Counted from the stretch's first letter, positions 16,597 through 26,080 are shown. The stretch: DNA of 41,447 nt from Bog-756 sp036553725 (GCA_036553725.1 DATBOO010000193.1:1-41447); one strand, 5' to 3'. Program-made: numbers and translations. Notes: generated by a model from the letters alone, not told the origin.

Positions 16597-16693
16597 CCGT
16601 CGGGCAGGCGGTCGGAACGCGGCCTACGCTCATCCATCGGTCGGAGTGCCGACCGGTAACACCCGGCTCGCCGGCCAGACGAGGAGAAGCCAG

Positions 16694-17482
16694 ATGAGTA
16701 CGGCAACGGTCAACGGCCAGCAGATCGCCTACGACGACACGGGGGGCGACGGTCCGGTGGTCGTGCTGGCTCACGGCTTCCTCATGGACCGCTCCATGTT
16801 CAAACCTCAGGTGGAGGCGCTGCGGCGGGTGTATCGGGTGGTGACCTGGGACGAACGGGGGTTCGGAGACACCGTCTACGACGGGAAGCCGTTCACCTAC
16901 TGGGACCTGGCGACCGACTGCGTGGCCCTCCTCGACCACCTCGGCATCGACCGGGCCGTGATCGGCGGTATGTCCCAGGGTGGATTCATCTCCCTGCGGG
17001 TGGCACTGGCCGATCCCGACCGGGTACGGGCACTGGTCCTGTTGGACACCCAGGCGGGCACCGAGGACCCGGAGGTCGTGCCCTTGTACCAGGGGATGCT
17101 CGACGAATGGGTGGCCAACGGCCCCTCTGACGACACCGTCTCGGCCGCGGCCGCGCTCATCATCGGCGAGCCCGGACTGAACGAGGACTGGATCGCCCGT
17201 TGGAAGGCCCGCCCCCACGAAGCCCTGGCCCACCCGGGTGAGACGCTGATCGCCAGGGATGACATCACCGCCCGCCTCGGAGAGATCGTGGTTCCGGCTC
17301 TGGTGATCCACGGCACGTCGGATGTCTCCATCACCATGGACAAGGCCGAGGCCCTGGCCGCCGGGCTCCCGGGATCCACCGGGGTCGTGACCATCGAAGG
17401 AGGGACCCATTCGGCCAATCTCACCCATCCGAAGCAGGTCAACGAGGCCATTCGGGCCTTCCTCGGCCAACTGCCCGCGTAG
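16694..17482 (+). CDS. Alpha/beta hydrolase
   Basis: This 262-residue hydrolase of the haloperoxidase/esterase type has an oxyanion segment LAHGFLMD, the nucleophile elbow GGMSQGG (S94), an acid in HGTSDVS and the base His in EGGTHSANLTHP. The DERGFGDT segment is usual for this fold. It is cytoplasmic, with no signal peptide. Substrates in this family range from lactones and esters to C-C bonds, so no specific function is claimed. ATG 16694 is preceded by GAGGAGAAG. It is monocistronic as far as can be seen; a minus-strand lipoprotein hydrolase converges 97 bp downstream. Confidence 0.87.
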   Translation: MSTATVNGQQIAYDDTGGDGPVVVLAHGFLMDRSMFKPQVEALRRVYRVVTWDERGFGDTVYDGKPFTYWDLATDCVALLDHLGIDRAVIGGMSQGGFISLRVALADPDRVRALVLLDTQAGTEDPEVVPLYQGMLDEWVANGPSDDTVSAAAALIIGEPGLNEDWIARWKARPHEALAHPGETLIARDDITARLGEIVVPALVIHGTSDVSITMDKAEALAAGLPGSTGVVTIEGGTHSANLTHPKQVNEAIRAFLGQLPA

Positions 17483-17578
17483 GAGGCCAAACGGCCGGGG
17501 TAGGAGGCCGACTGCCCGGGCCTGAGGCCACCGTCCCGGGATCCGGATCGGCGGACGCACCCCCGGAGGGGTGTCCTG

Positions 17579-19252
17579 CTACCGGGCGGCGATGCCCGAG
17601 GCCACCGGGAGGGCCAGTTGGACCTGGGTGAAGTCGACGCTGCCGCCCAACCGGGGTTGTGCGTAGGACACGGTCGATGCCACCAGCTGCAGCTCGACGT
17701 GGTCCTGGGGCTTCCCGGTGAAAGCCACCATCTCCAGTGGAACGGTGGTGGTATGCGGTTGACCGTCCAGGGTCACGTCGATCGGGGTGATCTGGTTGCC
17801 GAGCACGATGCCGGTGGACTCGTCGACCAACTGGGCGAAGACCCGGGTCGGTCGGGGGCCGGGGGGAGTGGTGCCCCGGTAGACCAGGCGCAGTTGCGGG
17901 GCACCCACGACGACCACCGACCGGTCCCCGAAGGTGACGGGGACATTCACGGCATTGGCGGCCCGGGCCGGGACGATCCCCCCGGCCACAACGGCGATGA
18001 TCTGCCCGCTTCCCGAGGTGTCCGCCGGACCCGACCCGCCGCCCGCGGCAAGCGCCAGAGTCCCCTGGCCGGTGGCGGTGACCGGCTGGCCGGCCGACAG
18101 CGGCCAACCTCCGGCGGCGTAGTCGGCGCCCTTCTGGTCGACGAACCGGAAGCCCGGGCCGGTGGAGACGGACGCATCGCGCTTCACATACCGATCGAGC
18201 CAGGCGATGGTTGCGGTGGCCGGCAACTGCTCGTCGCCGGGGGGCGTCAGGCAGACGCCGTGGCCGCCGCAGAACCAGACCATCGATGTCGGGACGCCGC
18301 GGTGTCTCAGGATCTGGTAATTCTCGACGCCCTCTTGCAGGGTGAACAGGGTGTCCACGGTGCCCTGGACGATGAGGGTCGGGACATTGATGCGGGCTAC
18401 CAGGTCACCCGGCCCGCGTCCGGCGAACCAGGCGCGCTGGGCGTCGGTGATCAGTCCGGTCGAGTCACCCGTCTGATGGGCCCGGGCCACCTCCGGGTCG
18501 ACGTGGTCGGCGGTGGTCAGGTTGGTGAGGATGTCCGACCAGCCCGTCTTGACCGTGTCCGCCTTGTCCAGACTGGTCACCAGGGAGTGCCAGGCGATGG
18601 TCGGCACGATGGCGTCCACCCGGCAGTCGATGGCCGCGGTGACGAGCTGGATGCCTCCACCGTAGGACCCGCCCACCATGCCCATGCGGGGGTCGGCGGC
18701 CGCGTCGAGCTGGACGCCGGGGAGGGTGGCCACCCAGCTGATCAGGGTGCTCACGTCGCGGCCCTCGAAGGCGGGGCTGTCGACCTCGGCCTTGCCCCCG
18801 GACCGGCCGAAACCCCGTGGGTCCCAGGTGAGCACGTTGTACCCGGCCGCCCGCAGATCTTTGATCGGGATTGCCCCGAGGATGCCCGAGCCTTGCACGT
18901 CGGTGTCGCCGGCCAGGCTCCACCCGGGGCCCATCAGAACGGTGGGCGCCGTCTTCCCGGCGGGCAGGCTCACCGGGAACCAGTGTGCCCGGATCACCGT
19001 GCCGTCGAACGAGGTGACATTCCAGTCGCTGGGCGTCCCGGGGACAGGCGTGGCCTCCACCGGCTGCGCAGCGTTCGGCGGACGGCAGCCGGCCCGGGCG
19101 GTGGCCGGGGCTGCTCCCTGCTGGCCGGAGGCCGGCGCCGAGCTCGAAGCCGAGCAGGCGGCGAGGGCTGCGCCCAGCAGCGCCGTCAGCACCGCCACGC
19201 CTATCCGGGGCCTTCGGCCCTGTCCGAGATTCCCACGGTGTGTGTCGTTCAC
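17579..19252 (-). CDS. Lipoprotein CocE/NonD-family alpha/beta hydrolase
   Basis: This 557-residue exported hydrolase has a lipobox LAAC (C33) after a basic start and hydrophobic core, so it is probably membrane-anchored outside the cell. The catalytic domain shows TWDPRGFGRSGG, the nucleophile elbow GGSYGGG, and a later VQGTVDTLFT acid region and GGHGVCL base region. The C-terminal third (after about residue 360) is a beta-rich jelly-roll as in X-Pro dipeptidyl-peptidase/CocE proteins. The family hydrolyses esters or peptides. GTG 19252 was chosen because GGGGGAACC lies directly upstream and the resulting signal peptide is well formed; the open frame extends 22 codons further. It lies 70 bp downstream of fhs on the same strand. 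Confidence 0.85.
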   Translation of the reverse strand: MNDTHRGNLGQGRRPRIGVAVLTALLGAALAACSASSSAPASGQQGAAPATARAGCRPPNAAQPVEATPVPGTPSDWNVTSFDGTVIRAHWFPVSLPAGKTAPTVLMGPGWSLAGDTDVQGSGILGAIPIKDLRAAGYNVLTWDPRGFGRSGGKAEVDSPAFEGRDVSTLISWVATLPGVQLDAAADPRMGMVGGSYGGGIQLVTAAIDCRVDAIVPTIAWHSLVTSLDKADTVKTGWSDILTNLTTADHVDPEVARAHQTGDSTGLITDAQRAWFAGRGPGDLVARINVPTLIVQGTVDTLFTLQEGVENYQILRHRGVPTSMVWFCGGHGVCLTPPGDEQLPATATIAWLDRYVKRDASVSTGPGFRFVDQKGADYAAGGWPLSAGQPVTATGQGTLALAAGGGSGPADTSGSGQIIAVVAGGIVPARAANAVNVPVTFGDRSVVVVGAPQLRLVYRGTTPPGPRPTRVFAQLVDESTGIVLGNQITPIDVTLDGQPHTTTVPLEMVAFTGKPQDHVELQLVASTVSYAQPRLGGSVDFTQVQLALPVASGIAAR

Positions 19253-19322
19253 CGGTTCCCCCTGGGTCCTCTGTTCACTGCTGGAGTGTCCCAGCCCGGC
19301 TCGACAACGGCAACCCATCGCC

Positions 19323-21035
19323 CTATGACAACCCGATGACGTCGCCGTTGTGGTCGATGTCGATGTTCTCGGCGGCCGGATGCGAGCTCAGACCAGGCAT
19401 GGTCCGCATGTCTCCGCAGATGGCGTAGACGAAGCCCGCCCCCGCCGAGAGTCGGACCTCGCGGACCGGAAGGCGCCATCCGGTCGGCGCACCCTTCAGC
19501 GCCGGGTCGGAGGACAAGGAGAGGTGCGTCTTGGCGATGCAGACCGGAAGGTTCCCGAACCCGCTCGCTTCGAAGAGATCGAGCCGCTGGGCGGCGACGG
19601 GCGCATAGTCAGCGCCGTCGGCCCCGTACACCCGGGTGGCGACGGTCTCGATCTTTTGGCGGAGGGACGCCTCGGCGGGGTAGAGGAAGCGGAACTGGTT
19701 CGGCTCCTCGACGGCCGCTGCCACCTGCTCTGCCAGCTCGACCGCCCCCGCCCCGCCGTCCCTGAAGTTGGTGGTCACCGCGCAGCGGACGCCCATCGAT
19801 CGGGCGATCTCGTGGATGGCGTCGTACTCGGAGGCGAAGTCCTCGGGGAAGGCGTTGATGGCGACGACCGGCGTGACCCCATGGAGGCGAACGTTGTCGA
19901 TCTGCTTGCGAAGGTTGGACCCCCCGGTGACCACCTCGTCCGGGCTCTCCTCCAGCAGGCCCGGGGGCAAGGGCCTTCCGGCGATGATCCGGTGAGCCCC
20001 GGAATGGGCCTTCATGGCCCGCACGGTGGTGACGATCACCGCGGCATCGGGCACCAGGCCCGACACCCGGCACTTGATGTTGAAGAACCGCTCGGCACCC
20101 ATGTCGGCGCCGAAGCCCGCCTCGGTGATGAGGAAGTCCCCTGAATGGATGCCGATGAGGTCGGCGATGACCGAGGAGTTTCCGTGTGCGATGTTGCCGA
20201 ACGGACCGGCATGGACAAGAACCGGGGTGTTCTCGATGGTCTGCAGGAGATTCGGCTTGACGGCATCGCGCATGATCACCGCCATGGCGCCGGCGGCGCG
20301 GATCTGCTCGGCGGTCACCGGCCTCTTGTCGGTGGTGAATCCGACGACGATGCGCCCGAGCCGCTGGCGCATGTCCTGGAGCGATGTCGACAGGGCGAGG
20401 ACGGCCATCACCTCCGAGGCGGCAGTGATGTCGAATCCGGACTGGCGCGGTACCCCGTCCTCGCCCGTACCCAGGCCGGCCACGATGTTCCGCAGCGCCC
20501 GGTCATTGACGTCGAGGGCCCGCCGCCAGGTGATCGAATGCGGATCGATGTCGAGGGAATTCCCCTGATAGAGGTGGTTGTCCACCATGGCCGACAGCGT
20601 GTTGTGGGCGGCGGTCACCGCGTGCAGGTCTCCGGTCAGATGAAGGTTGAGCGCCTCGAACGGCGCCGCCTGGCTGTACCCGCCGCCCGCGGCCCCGCCC
20701 TTGATCCCGAAGGTGGGCCCCATGGAAGCCTGCCGGATGGCCGCCGTCGCCCGCTTGCCGATGTGTGCCATCCCCTGGGCCAGTCCCAAAGTGGTGGTCG
20801 TCTTGCCCTCTCCCAACGGGGTCGGGGTCACGGCGGTCACCACCACGTACCGGGCGGTCGGTCGGTGGGCGAGCGCGGCGATCGCATCGAGCTTGACCTT
20901 GGCGACATACTGGCCGTAGAGCTCGAGGTGGTCGACGGCGATGTCGATCTCCCCAGCGATGTCGGCGATCGGCTTGAGTGAGGCCCTGCGGGCGATCTCG
21001 AGGGCGGTCTGAGGGCGAGCCTCGGCGACACTCAT
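19323..21035 (-). CDS. fhs: Formate--tetrahydrofolate ligase
   Basis: This 570-residue enzyme condenses formate, ATP and tetrahydrofolate to 10-formyl-THF, feeding one-carbon metabolism. The phosphate-binding loop is TPTPLGEGKTTTT (K78), followed by the family blocks QASMGPTFGIKGGAAGGGY, LTGDLHAV, GFDITAASEVMA and TEAGFGADMG. Length is normal (about 556 in well-known members). ATG 21035 gives the expected N-terminus MSVAEARPQT. An upstream extension in the same frame has no family match; an upstream methionine about 26 codons earlier is an alternative. No other folate gene is adjacent. The CocE-like hydrolase follows, and a promoter for the divergent propeller gene lies upstream. Confidence 0.95.
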   Translation of the reverse strand: MSVAEARPQTALEIARRASLKPIADIAGEIDIAVDHLELYGQYVAKVKLDAIAALAHRPTARYVVVTAVTPTPLGEGKTTTTLGLAQGMAHIGKRATAAIRQASMGPTFGIKGGAAGGGYSQAAPFEALNLHLTGDLHAVTAAHNTLSAMVDNHLYQGNSLDIDPHSITWRRALDVNDRALRNIVAGLGTGEDGVPRQSGFDITAASEVMAVLALSTSLQDMRQRLGRIVVGFTTDKRPVTAEQIRAAGAMAVIMRDAVKPNLLQTIENTPVLVHAGPFGNIAHGNSSVIADLIGIHSGDFLITEAGFGADMGAERFFNIKCRVSGLVPDAAVIVTTVRAMKAHSGAHRIIAGRPLPPGLLEESPDEVVTGGSNLRKQIDNVRLHGVTPVVAINAFPEDFASEYDAIHEIARSMGVRCAVTTNFRDGGAGAVELAEQVAAAVEEPNQFRFLYPAEASLRQKIETVATRVYGADGADYAPVAAQRLDLFEASGFGNLPVCIAKTHLSLSSDPALKGAPTGWRLPVREVRLSAGAGFVYAICGDMRTMPGLSSHPAAENIDIDHNGDVIGLS

Positions 21036-21238
21036 CGGGCGTCCGTCCCCCCGAACCGCGCTCTGGTGTGCATGCTGCTCCTTGCTCTTCGAGCGCTCTA
21101 CTGGTCCTTGCATCCGGGGTATCCCGCGCCGGCGGCATCGTAGTGGCACCGTTCGATCGGCGCTCATGGGAGCCGGTCCAGGGCATCGCCCGTCGGAAGG
21201 CCACCACGCGGCCACCGCGGCTGATGGCGGAGTGACGC

Positions 21239-21267
21239 TTGACGCTCCCCGTGCCCCATAGTATGAC
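21239..21267 (+). promoter_or_regulatory. Sigma-A-type promoter with overlapping inverted repeat
   Basis: TTGACG at 21239-21244 is separated by exactly 17 bp from TATGAC at 21262-21267, a good -35/-10 pair for a housekeeping sigma factor, although the final base of the -10 is C instead of T. A TAGTAT hexamer at 21259-21264 is an alternative -10 with a short spacer. The inverted repeat TGAC-N6-GTCA at 21264-21277 overlaps the -10 and the predicted start site and could be an operator. The promoter faces the first propeller lipoprotein gene at 21303. Confidence 0.5.
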
Positions 21268-21302
21268 ATCCACGTCAGGCTCATTGGGGGGACTGGTGTG
21301 CG

Positions 21303-22682
21303 ATGGTGCGTTCGAGGTTGAGTCGCGGCGGAGCGAGACGCCGGTGGACGGTCCTCGTGCTCACCACCGTCGTGCTGGCGGCCGGGTGCGCGTCGACCGC
21401 TGCGTCGGTGACCGCCGGGCGGACCGGCGGCATCACCGGCAAGCCCGGCTACCTCGTCTACTGGGACCAGAACGAGGAGGTCGACTTCGCGTCGATGCCC
21501 TCGGGACACCAGGGACAACTGATGCCCGCGTGGGACCTCAACGGCCAGATGTGCGTACTTCCCGATGGGAGCGGCCGCTTCGTCGGAGGGCTCGACCCCA
21601 CGCTGCCCAATCAGCGGAACCCGGGAGGCCTCAAGCCCTACAAGGAGCCGGCCATCGGCGAGGAGCTCAATCAGCCCGACGGCTCCTACAGCGGTCGGGT
21701 GCTCTACGTCCCCGGACCCTACAAACTGCCGGGTCAGAAAATCGGCGATGACTCACCGCCCGACGCCACGGGGGCGTTCAACGGCAACAGCACGTACACC
21801 GGATGCGCCTTCACCCACGGCGGCAACCTGCTGGCGACGGACATCGGAACCGCGCAGGGGGCTTTTCCCGTCCCCGACAACGGTCGCCTGGTGGAGTGGT
21901 TCGCGCCTTCCTATACGAGCTCTTGCATCGTCGCCGGCCCCACCGCCGGCGGGACGGGACCGCATCACGTTGACGGCACCGGAGGGCTGAGCCAACCGGG
22001 CACGCTGGCGCTGACCGACAGCGGCGACCCGCTGGTCCCCGAGGCCGGGATCGACGAGGTCGTGCGCATCGACCACTCCTCGCTGCCCACGACTTCCGCC
22101 GACTGTCCTGGCGGGCTCTATCCGCCCGGCAAGCTGCGAACCTCGGTGTTCCTCCACGGATCTTCAGCCATGCTGCCGTTCCCCGCCGGTGTCGCCCTGG
22201 ACAAGACCTGTGACTGCTTCGCCGTCAGCAGCTTCTTCGGCAACCCCTCGATCGCCTGGTTCACCCAGGGCGGCCAGCCCGAGCCCGGGCGTAGGCCCGT
22301 CCCGGGCGAGACAATCGCCCAGCTCGGCCAGGACCCCAACGGATACAACCCCTTCGGCCTGGCGTTCGCCCCCGACGGGACCCTGTACTTCGTGGACATC
22401 CACATCACCTGTAAGAACAACAACCTGGGCGACGGCTGCGGGCCGGCGGACTACGGGGGGAGGGTCATGCGGGTGACCTTCAACCACCACCAGCCCGGTC
22501 CGCCGTCGGTCGTCAACGGCGGTTTCGACTTCCCCACCAGCGTCACCGTGTGCGTTCCGGCCATCCAGGTGTGCCCCTACCCGACAGGGAAGATCGTGCC
22601 CCCGGCCTCGGGACCGTCAGAGAACGATGTGCCCGCCGTTGGTCCCCCGACCAATGCTCCGGCGGGGCCGGGCTTCGGCTAG
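21303..22682 (+). CDS. Secreted lipoprotein with probable beta-propeller fold
   Basis: This 459-residue protein has a basic N-terminus, a hydrophobic core and lipobox LAAGC, so it should be a lipid-anchored extracellular protein. The body has motifs common in NHL/SGL-type propellers: NPFGLAFAPDGTLYFVDIH, FPAGVALDKTCDCFAVSSFFG and GTLALTDSGDPLVPEAGIDEVVRID. I cannot name a family with confidence. Cysteines are relatively frequent and may form disulfides. A proline-rich tail ends the protein. The PQQ-propeller-like lipoprotein gene starts 17 bp downstream, so the two probably act together at the cell surface. GGGGGGA upstream of ATG 21303 serves as ribosome binding site. Confidence 0.75.
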   Translation: MVRSRLSRGGARRRWTVLVLTTVVLAAGCASTAASVTAGRTGGITGKPGYLVYWDQNEEVDFASMPSGHQGQLMPAWDLNGQMCVLPDGSGRFVGGLDPTLPNQRNPGGLKPYKEPAIGEELNQPDGSYSGRVLYVPGPYKLPGQKIGDDSPPDATGAFNGNSTYTGCAFTHGGNLLATDIGTAQGAFPVPDNGRLVEWFAPSYTSSCIVAGPTAGGTGPHHVDGTGGLSQPGTLALTDSGDPLVPEAGIDEVVRIDHSSLPTTSADCPGGLYPPGKLRTSVFLHGSSAMLPFPAGVALDKTCDCFAVSSFFGNPSIAWFTQGGQPEPGRRPVPGETIAQLGQDPNGYNPFGLAFAPDGTLYFVDIHITCKNNNLGDGCGPADYGGRVMRVTFNHHQPGPPSVVNGGFDFPTSVTVCVPAIQVCPYPTGKIVPPASGPSENDVPAVGPPTNAPAGPGFG

Positions 22683-22698
22683 AGGCACGACGGCCACC

Positions 22699-24270
22699 AT
22701 GCAACTGGCACCGGGGCCAGGGAGGTCGGAGCACCGCCGGCCTGCCGGCCGGTGGATCGTGATCGTGGTCTCGGCCCTGCTACTGGCAGGGTGCGGGGCA
22801 AGCGTCGCGTCCTCGTCGCAGTTGCCGTCACACCCGCCCGGCCCCCATGACTGGCCGACCTACGGACACGACGCGCAGCACACCTTCCACGGGGTCACCT
22901 CGCTCACCCCGACCACGGCCGGCAAATTGAGACAGGCGTGGTTCTTCCCGACCGGTGACGCGGTGACGGCTACGCCCACGGTGGTCAACGGAACTGTCTA
23001 CGCGGGATCGTGGGACGGCAATTTCTACGCGGTGGAACTGGCCACCGGTGCCCTCCTATGGAAGTACCGCCTGCAACCCCAGCACGCGGTCACCCCATAT
23101 CCGGGCGAGAACCCCCGCGACGGCACCTCCGACGGGGGGCTGGTGACTTCGTCGGCCTGGTATGAAGCCGGCGACGGCAGCCGACCCGACCTGGTGATCT
23201 TCGGTGGGGGGTACACGCTCTACGCGCTCGATGCCCGGACGGGCGGGCTCTACTGGTCCCATGACTACACGGGTCGCCCCGAAGCACCGCCGGACCCGAG
23301 CCAGGACGGGGCCCGCATCTTCTCCTCGCCCGTGGTAGTCGCAGGCTTGGTGCTCTTCGGGGTCGATGTCGACGGGAGCAACGGCTATCGGGGCTACATC
23401 GCCGGCGCCGACCTGGCCACCGGCCGACCCGTGTGGGAGCACCAGACGGACGCCGATACAGCCGGCCGGATCCAGAATGACGGCTGCGGGAACATCTGGT
23501 CTTCGGGGACCGTGCTGCCGAGATCGGGCCTGGTGGTGTTCGACGTGGCCGACTGCAATTTCGCCAACCCACCCCCGCTCAGCGAATCGGTGGTCGCACT
23601 CCATGTCGCTGACGGTCGGGTGGCGTGGGTGTTCCGCCCGGCGCGGAGCGACACCTCGTGCGATCTCGACTTCGGCGCAACGCCGAACGCCGGCATCGCC
23701 GCCGGCGGCGGCACCTCCTTCCTGGGCGTGGGGGGGAAGGACGGCACCTACTATTCCCTCGATCCGAACACGGGCCGGGAGAAGTGGGCCACCAACGTGG
23801 TCTTCGGAGGATTCTCCGGTGGCTTCATCGGTACGACGGCGTTCGACGGCCGACGGGTCTACGGCTCTACCGCCATCGGCGACTTCGGAAGGTTCGAACA
23901 CGGCACCAAGGTGTTCTGCGACCCCGCCAACCCACGCGACCTCGCCACGCAGGAGCCCTCCGTACACTCCTTCGACGCCAGGACCGGTGCCATCGCATGG
24001 CAGGGAGCAGATGGGGCGTCGTTCGCACCCACCACGGTCGCCGGTGGGATGACGTTCAACGGTCCGGCGCTCGGCACTGCGGTGCTCGACGTCCGCCTCG
24101 CCTCCACCGGTCGTTTGATCGACCAGGCGGCGCTTCCCCAGGCGAACTGGTCAGGGGTCGCCACGGTTGGGAACGCCGTGGTCCTCGGCGTGGGGTCGAC
24201 CTACAACGCCGCGCATGCCGGGATCGTGGCCCTGACCCCCGGAGGGACCCGGCCCGTGGTTCCGGGCTAG
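22699..24270 (+). CDS. PQQ-binding-like beta-propeller lipoprotein
   Basis: This 523-residue protein has a lipobox LLAGC after a hydrophobic core and then DWPTYGHDAQHT, the usual opening of quinoprotein-like propellers. At least five blades carry the tryptophan-docking pattern, e.g. VYAGSWDGNFYAVELATGALLWKY, YALDARTGGLYW, GADLATGRPVWEH, LHVADGRVAWVF and YYSLDPNTGREKWA. No CxxCH haem motif is present, unlike polyvinyl-alcohol dehydrogenases, and I cannot identify PQQ-contacting residues. It may be a dehydrogenase-like enzyme or a binding scaffold. ATG 22699 was chosen since it gives a proper signal peptide; an in-frame ATG at 22627 would overlap the preceding gene. Confidence 0.82.
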   Translation: MQLAPGPGRSEHRRPAGRWIVIVVSALLLAGCGASVASSSQLPSHPPGPHDWPTYGHDAQHTFHGVTSLTPTTAGKLRQAWFFPTGDAVTATPTVVNGTVYAGSWDGNFYAVELATGALLWKYRLQPQHAVTPYPGENPRDGTSDGGLVTSSAWYEAGDGSRPDLVIFGGGYTLYALDARTGGLYWSHDYTGRPEAPPDPSQDGARIFSSPVVVAGLVLFGVDVDGSNGYRGYIAGADLATGRPVWEHQTDADTAGRIQNDGCGNIWSSGTVLPRSGLVVFDVADCNFANPPPLSESVVALHVADGRVAWVFRPARSDTSCDLDFGATPNAGIAAGGGTSFLGVGGKDGTYYSLDPNTGREKWATNVVFGGFSGGFIGTTAFDGRRVYGSTAIGDFGRFEHGTKVFCDPANPRDLATQEPSVHSFDARTGAIAWQGADGASFAPTTVAGGMTFNGPALGTAVLDVRLASTGRLIDQAALPQANWSGVATVGNAVVLGVGSTYNAAHAGIVALTPGGTRPVVPG

Positions 24271-24354
24271 GCGGGCGACGGACGGAGGGGAAGACCGGCA
24301 ACGGGTCGGACGAGCGCCGACTGAGCGGCCGTCGGCCGAGCATCATGGAGGCCC

Positions 24355-25158
24355 TCAATGGGCCCGATGGCGCATCGCCTTCTGATAGGAGACGGGGGCG
24401 ATACTGCGCCCAATGGGCGCTAGCAGGGGGAGCGTGGCCGCATTGATCTCCATGCGGGGTCCACCCATCCGGCTCAGCACCAATGACGACACCTCGAAAT
24501 CGCTCCGCCGGACCATCTTCGGGGGAAGTGATCCGCCATCGTCGGTGCCGGACAGTCCCATGGCGGTCGGCACCCAGGCCGGATAGAGCACGTGGACGTG
24601 GACACCTCGCTCCGCCACCTCATGGGCCACGGCTTCGGTGAAGGCGGCCACGGCGGCCTTGGAGGCGGCGTAGGCCCCGTGTCCCGGCTCGGGGGCCCGT
24701 GCCGAGTCGGACGAGACGTTCACCACGATCCCCGATCCTCGGGCGGCCATCCCCGGGACGACCGCCAGGGTGCCGGCGACCACGCCGAACACGTTGACGT
24801 CGAAGATCTGACGATAGGCCGGCGATAGGCCCTCGTCGACCGGGGTGAGCTGCTCGATCCCGGCGTTGTTGATCAGCACGTCGACGCGTCCGTGCCGGTC
24901 TTCGATCTCAGCGAGGGCATGCTGATATGACTCGGTGTCGCCGACGTCGCAGACGGTCGTCGAGCTGCCCGCGGTGGATGCTCGGAGCAGCTGCTCGACT
25001 TCGGCCAGCAACTCCTCGCGCCGGGCCAGGCCGACGACGGTGGCTCCTCGATCGGCGAGGTCCAGAGCCAGTCGGCGGCCGATCCCCGATGACGCTCCGG
25101 TGACGACGGCGATCCTGCCGTCGTAGCGCTTGGTTGCCGATCGGCTCTCGCGTCTCAC
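24355..25158 (-). CDS. SDR family oxidoreductase
   Basis: This 267-residue classical SDR has TGASSGIG near the N-terminus, a GLARR segment after strand 2, DVGD, NNAG, and the catalytic NVSSDSA / YAASKAA (Ser, Tyr, Lys). Residues after the second strand (ARRE) suggest NADP(H). The C-terminal 40 residues (SSLVLSRMGGPRMEIN and on) resemble membrane-adjacent DltE/YqjQ-like SDRs but are not diagnostic. The start is uncertain. GTG 25158 gives a compact protein but lacks a Shine-Dalgarno; GTG 25278 has AAGG upstream but adds 40 residues without family match and leaves little room for the divergent gene. It is convergent with the propeller pair. Confidence 0.85.
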   Translation of the reverse strand: MRRESRSATKRYDGRIAVVTGASSGIGRRLALDLADRGATVVGLARREELLAEVEQLLRASTAGSSTTVCDVGDTESYQHALAEIEDRHGRVDVLINNAGIEQLTPVDEGLSPAYRQIFDVNVFGVVAGTLAVVPGMAARGSGIVVNVSSDSARAPEPGHGAYAASKAAVAAFTEAVAHEVAERGVHVHVLYPAWVPTAMGLSGTDDGGSLPPKMVRRSDFEVSSLVLSRMGGPRMEINAATLPLLAPIGRSIAPVSYQKAMRHRAH

Positions 25159-25335
25159 AGGGAGAGGATAGGCCCGGCCGGGGATGGGCGCACCGGCGAG
25201 CTGGGTGTTGGGCTCCTGGCTTACCGGCCCCTCGGACGACGCCACCACGACGACGCCACCGGTCGGGGCGGAGGTCACCCTTCTACCTTGGTGGAGGCGC
25301 TGGCCGGGCCGATGAGGCGGTGGGAGGCTCTGACC

Positions 25336-26046
25336 GTGGCCGTCGTCAACGCAAAGGCACTGGCGGTCCTGGTCCTGCTCGGGACCGGGCTGACCGCCTG
25401 CGGCACGTCGAGTGCGCCGGCCGCTCAGGACACGGTCCGCTGCCCGTCCCATGACCCGTTGAGTTGCTACAACATCTCCTCGAACCGGCCGGTTCACGGT
25501 GTCCAGTCGGTCTCCTACCAGGGCCAGACGGTGCCGGTCGTCGGACAGCTCCCATTCCAGTGCGGCATCACCTATCAGCAGTGCGCCCTGTTGGCCACCA
25601 TTCCGATCGGCCTCGGTAACACCTACCGGGTTTGGAACACCGCCACCAACGGCGGCGGCTACTACTTGCAGGCCACCTACCAACCCGGCACTTCGCCGAG
25701 TTCGGGCGGCTCCGGCCCGGCGACGGCCAACCCGGCGAATCTGAGGGTGCAGGTGACCTCGGTCACGGCCACCCTGTTGCCTTTCAACCCGCAGCTCTCC
25801 AACCGGGGGATACCGGCCGAACACATCGACTTCACCGTGGGCGGCCTCCCCCCAACGTCGGCACCCTCGTCATTCCGCTGCGATATCGAGGTCTTCCACT
25901 CGGGCCGGCAGGTGGGAATGACGTCGTTCGGCACCGGAGCACCTCCGGACTACATCACCTCGAGCCAATCGGTGGGGGTGGCGGTCACCGGGGGAAGTTT
26001 CGCCGGCAGGCCCTCAGACGCCCACATCTCCTGTCGCGTGCTCTGA
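25336..26046 (+). CDS. Secreted lipoprotein, hypothetical
   Basis: This 236-residue protein has a short signal with lipobox LTAC and is otherwise unrecognised. The mature part has several cysteines in pairs (RCPSHDPLSCY, QCGITYQQCALL, FRCDIE, ISCRVL), suggesting disulfides outside the cell, and a glycine/serine-rich linker (SPSSGGSGPATA) between two beta-rich halves. The second half (RVQVTSVTATLLPFNPQ onward) looks like an immunoglobulin-type beta sandwich. GTG 25336 has GGGAGG eight bases upstream, which decides the start. It is divergent from the SDR and convergent with the DinB/MPI-like gene. Confidence 0.72.
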   Translation: MAVVNAKALAVLVLLGTGLTACGTSSAPAAQDTVRCPSHDPLSCYNISSNRPVHGVQSVSYQGQTVPVVGQLPFQCGITYQQCALLATIPIGLGNTYRVWNTATNGGGYYLQATYQPGTSPSSGGSGPATANPANLRVQVTSVTATLLPFNPQLSNRGIPAEHIDFTVGGLPPTSAPSSFRCDIEVFHSGRQVGMTSFGTGAPPDYITSSQSVGVAVTGGSFAGRPSDAHISCRVL

Positions 26047-26080
26047 CGCGATCGGCGCCGATCCTGACCGGGGACGAGGA

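Noticed and set aside
21036..21518. N-terminal extension of formate-tetrahydrofolate ligase
   Set aside because: The enzyme family starts near MSVAEARPQ; the extension is low complexity and covers the divergent promoter and the start of the propeller gene.
24355..25824. A possible long fusion protein with an extra N-terminal part before the SDR
   Set aside because: The extra part overlaps the divergent lipoprotein gene, is Arg/Gly-rich and shows no domain; the SDR domain alone is full length.
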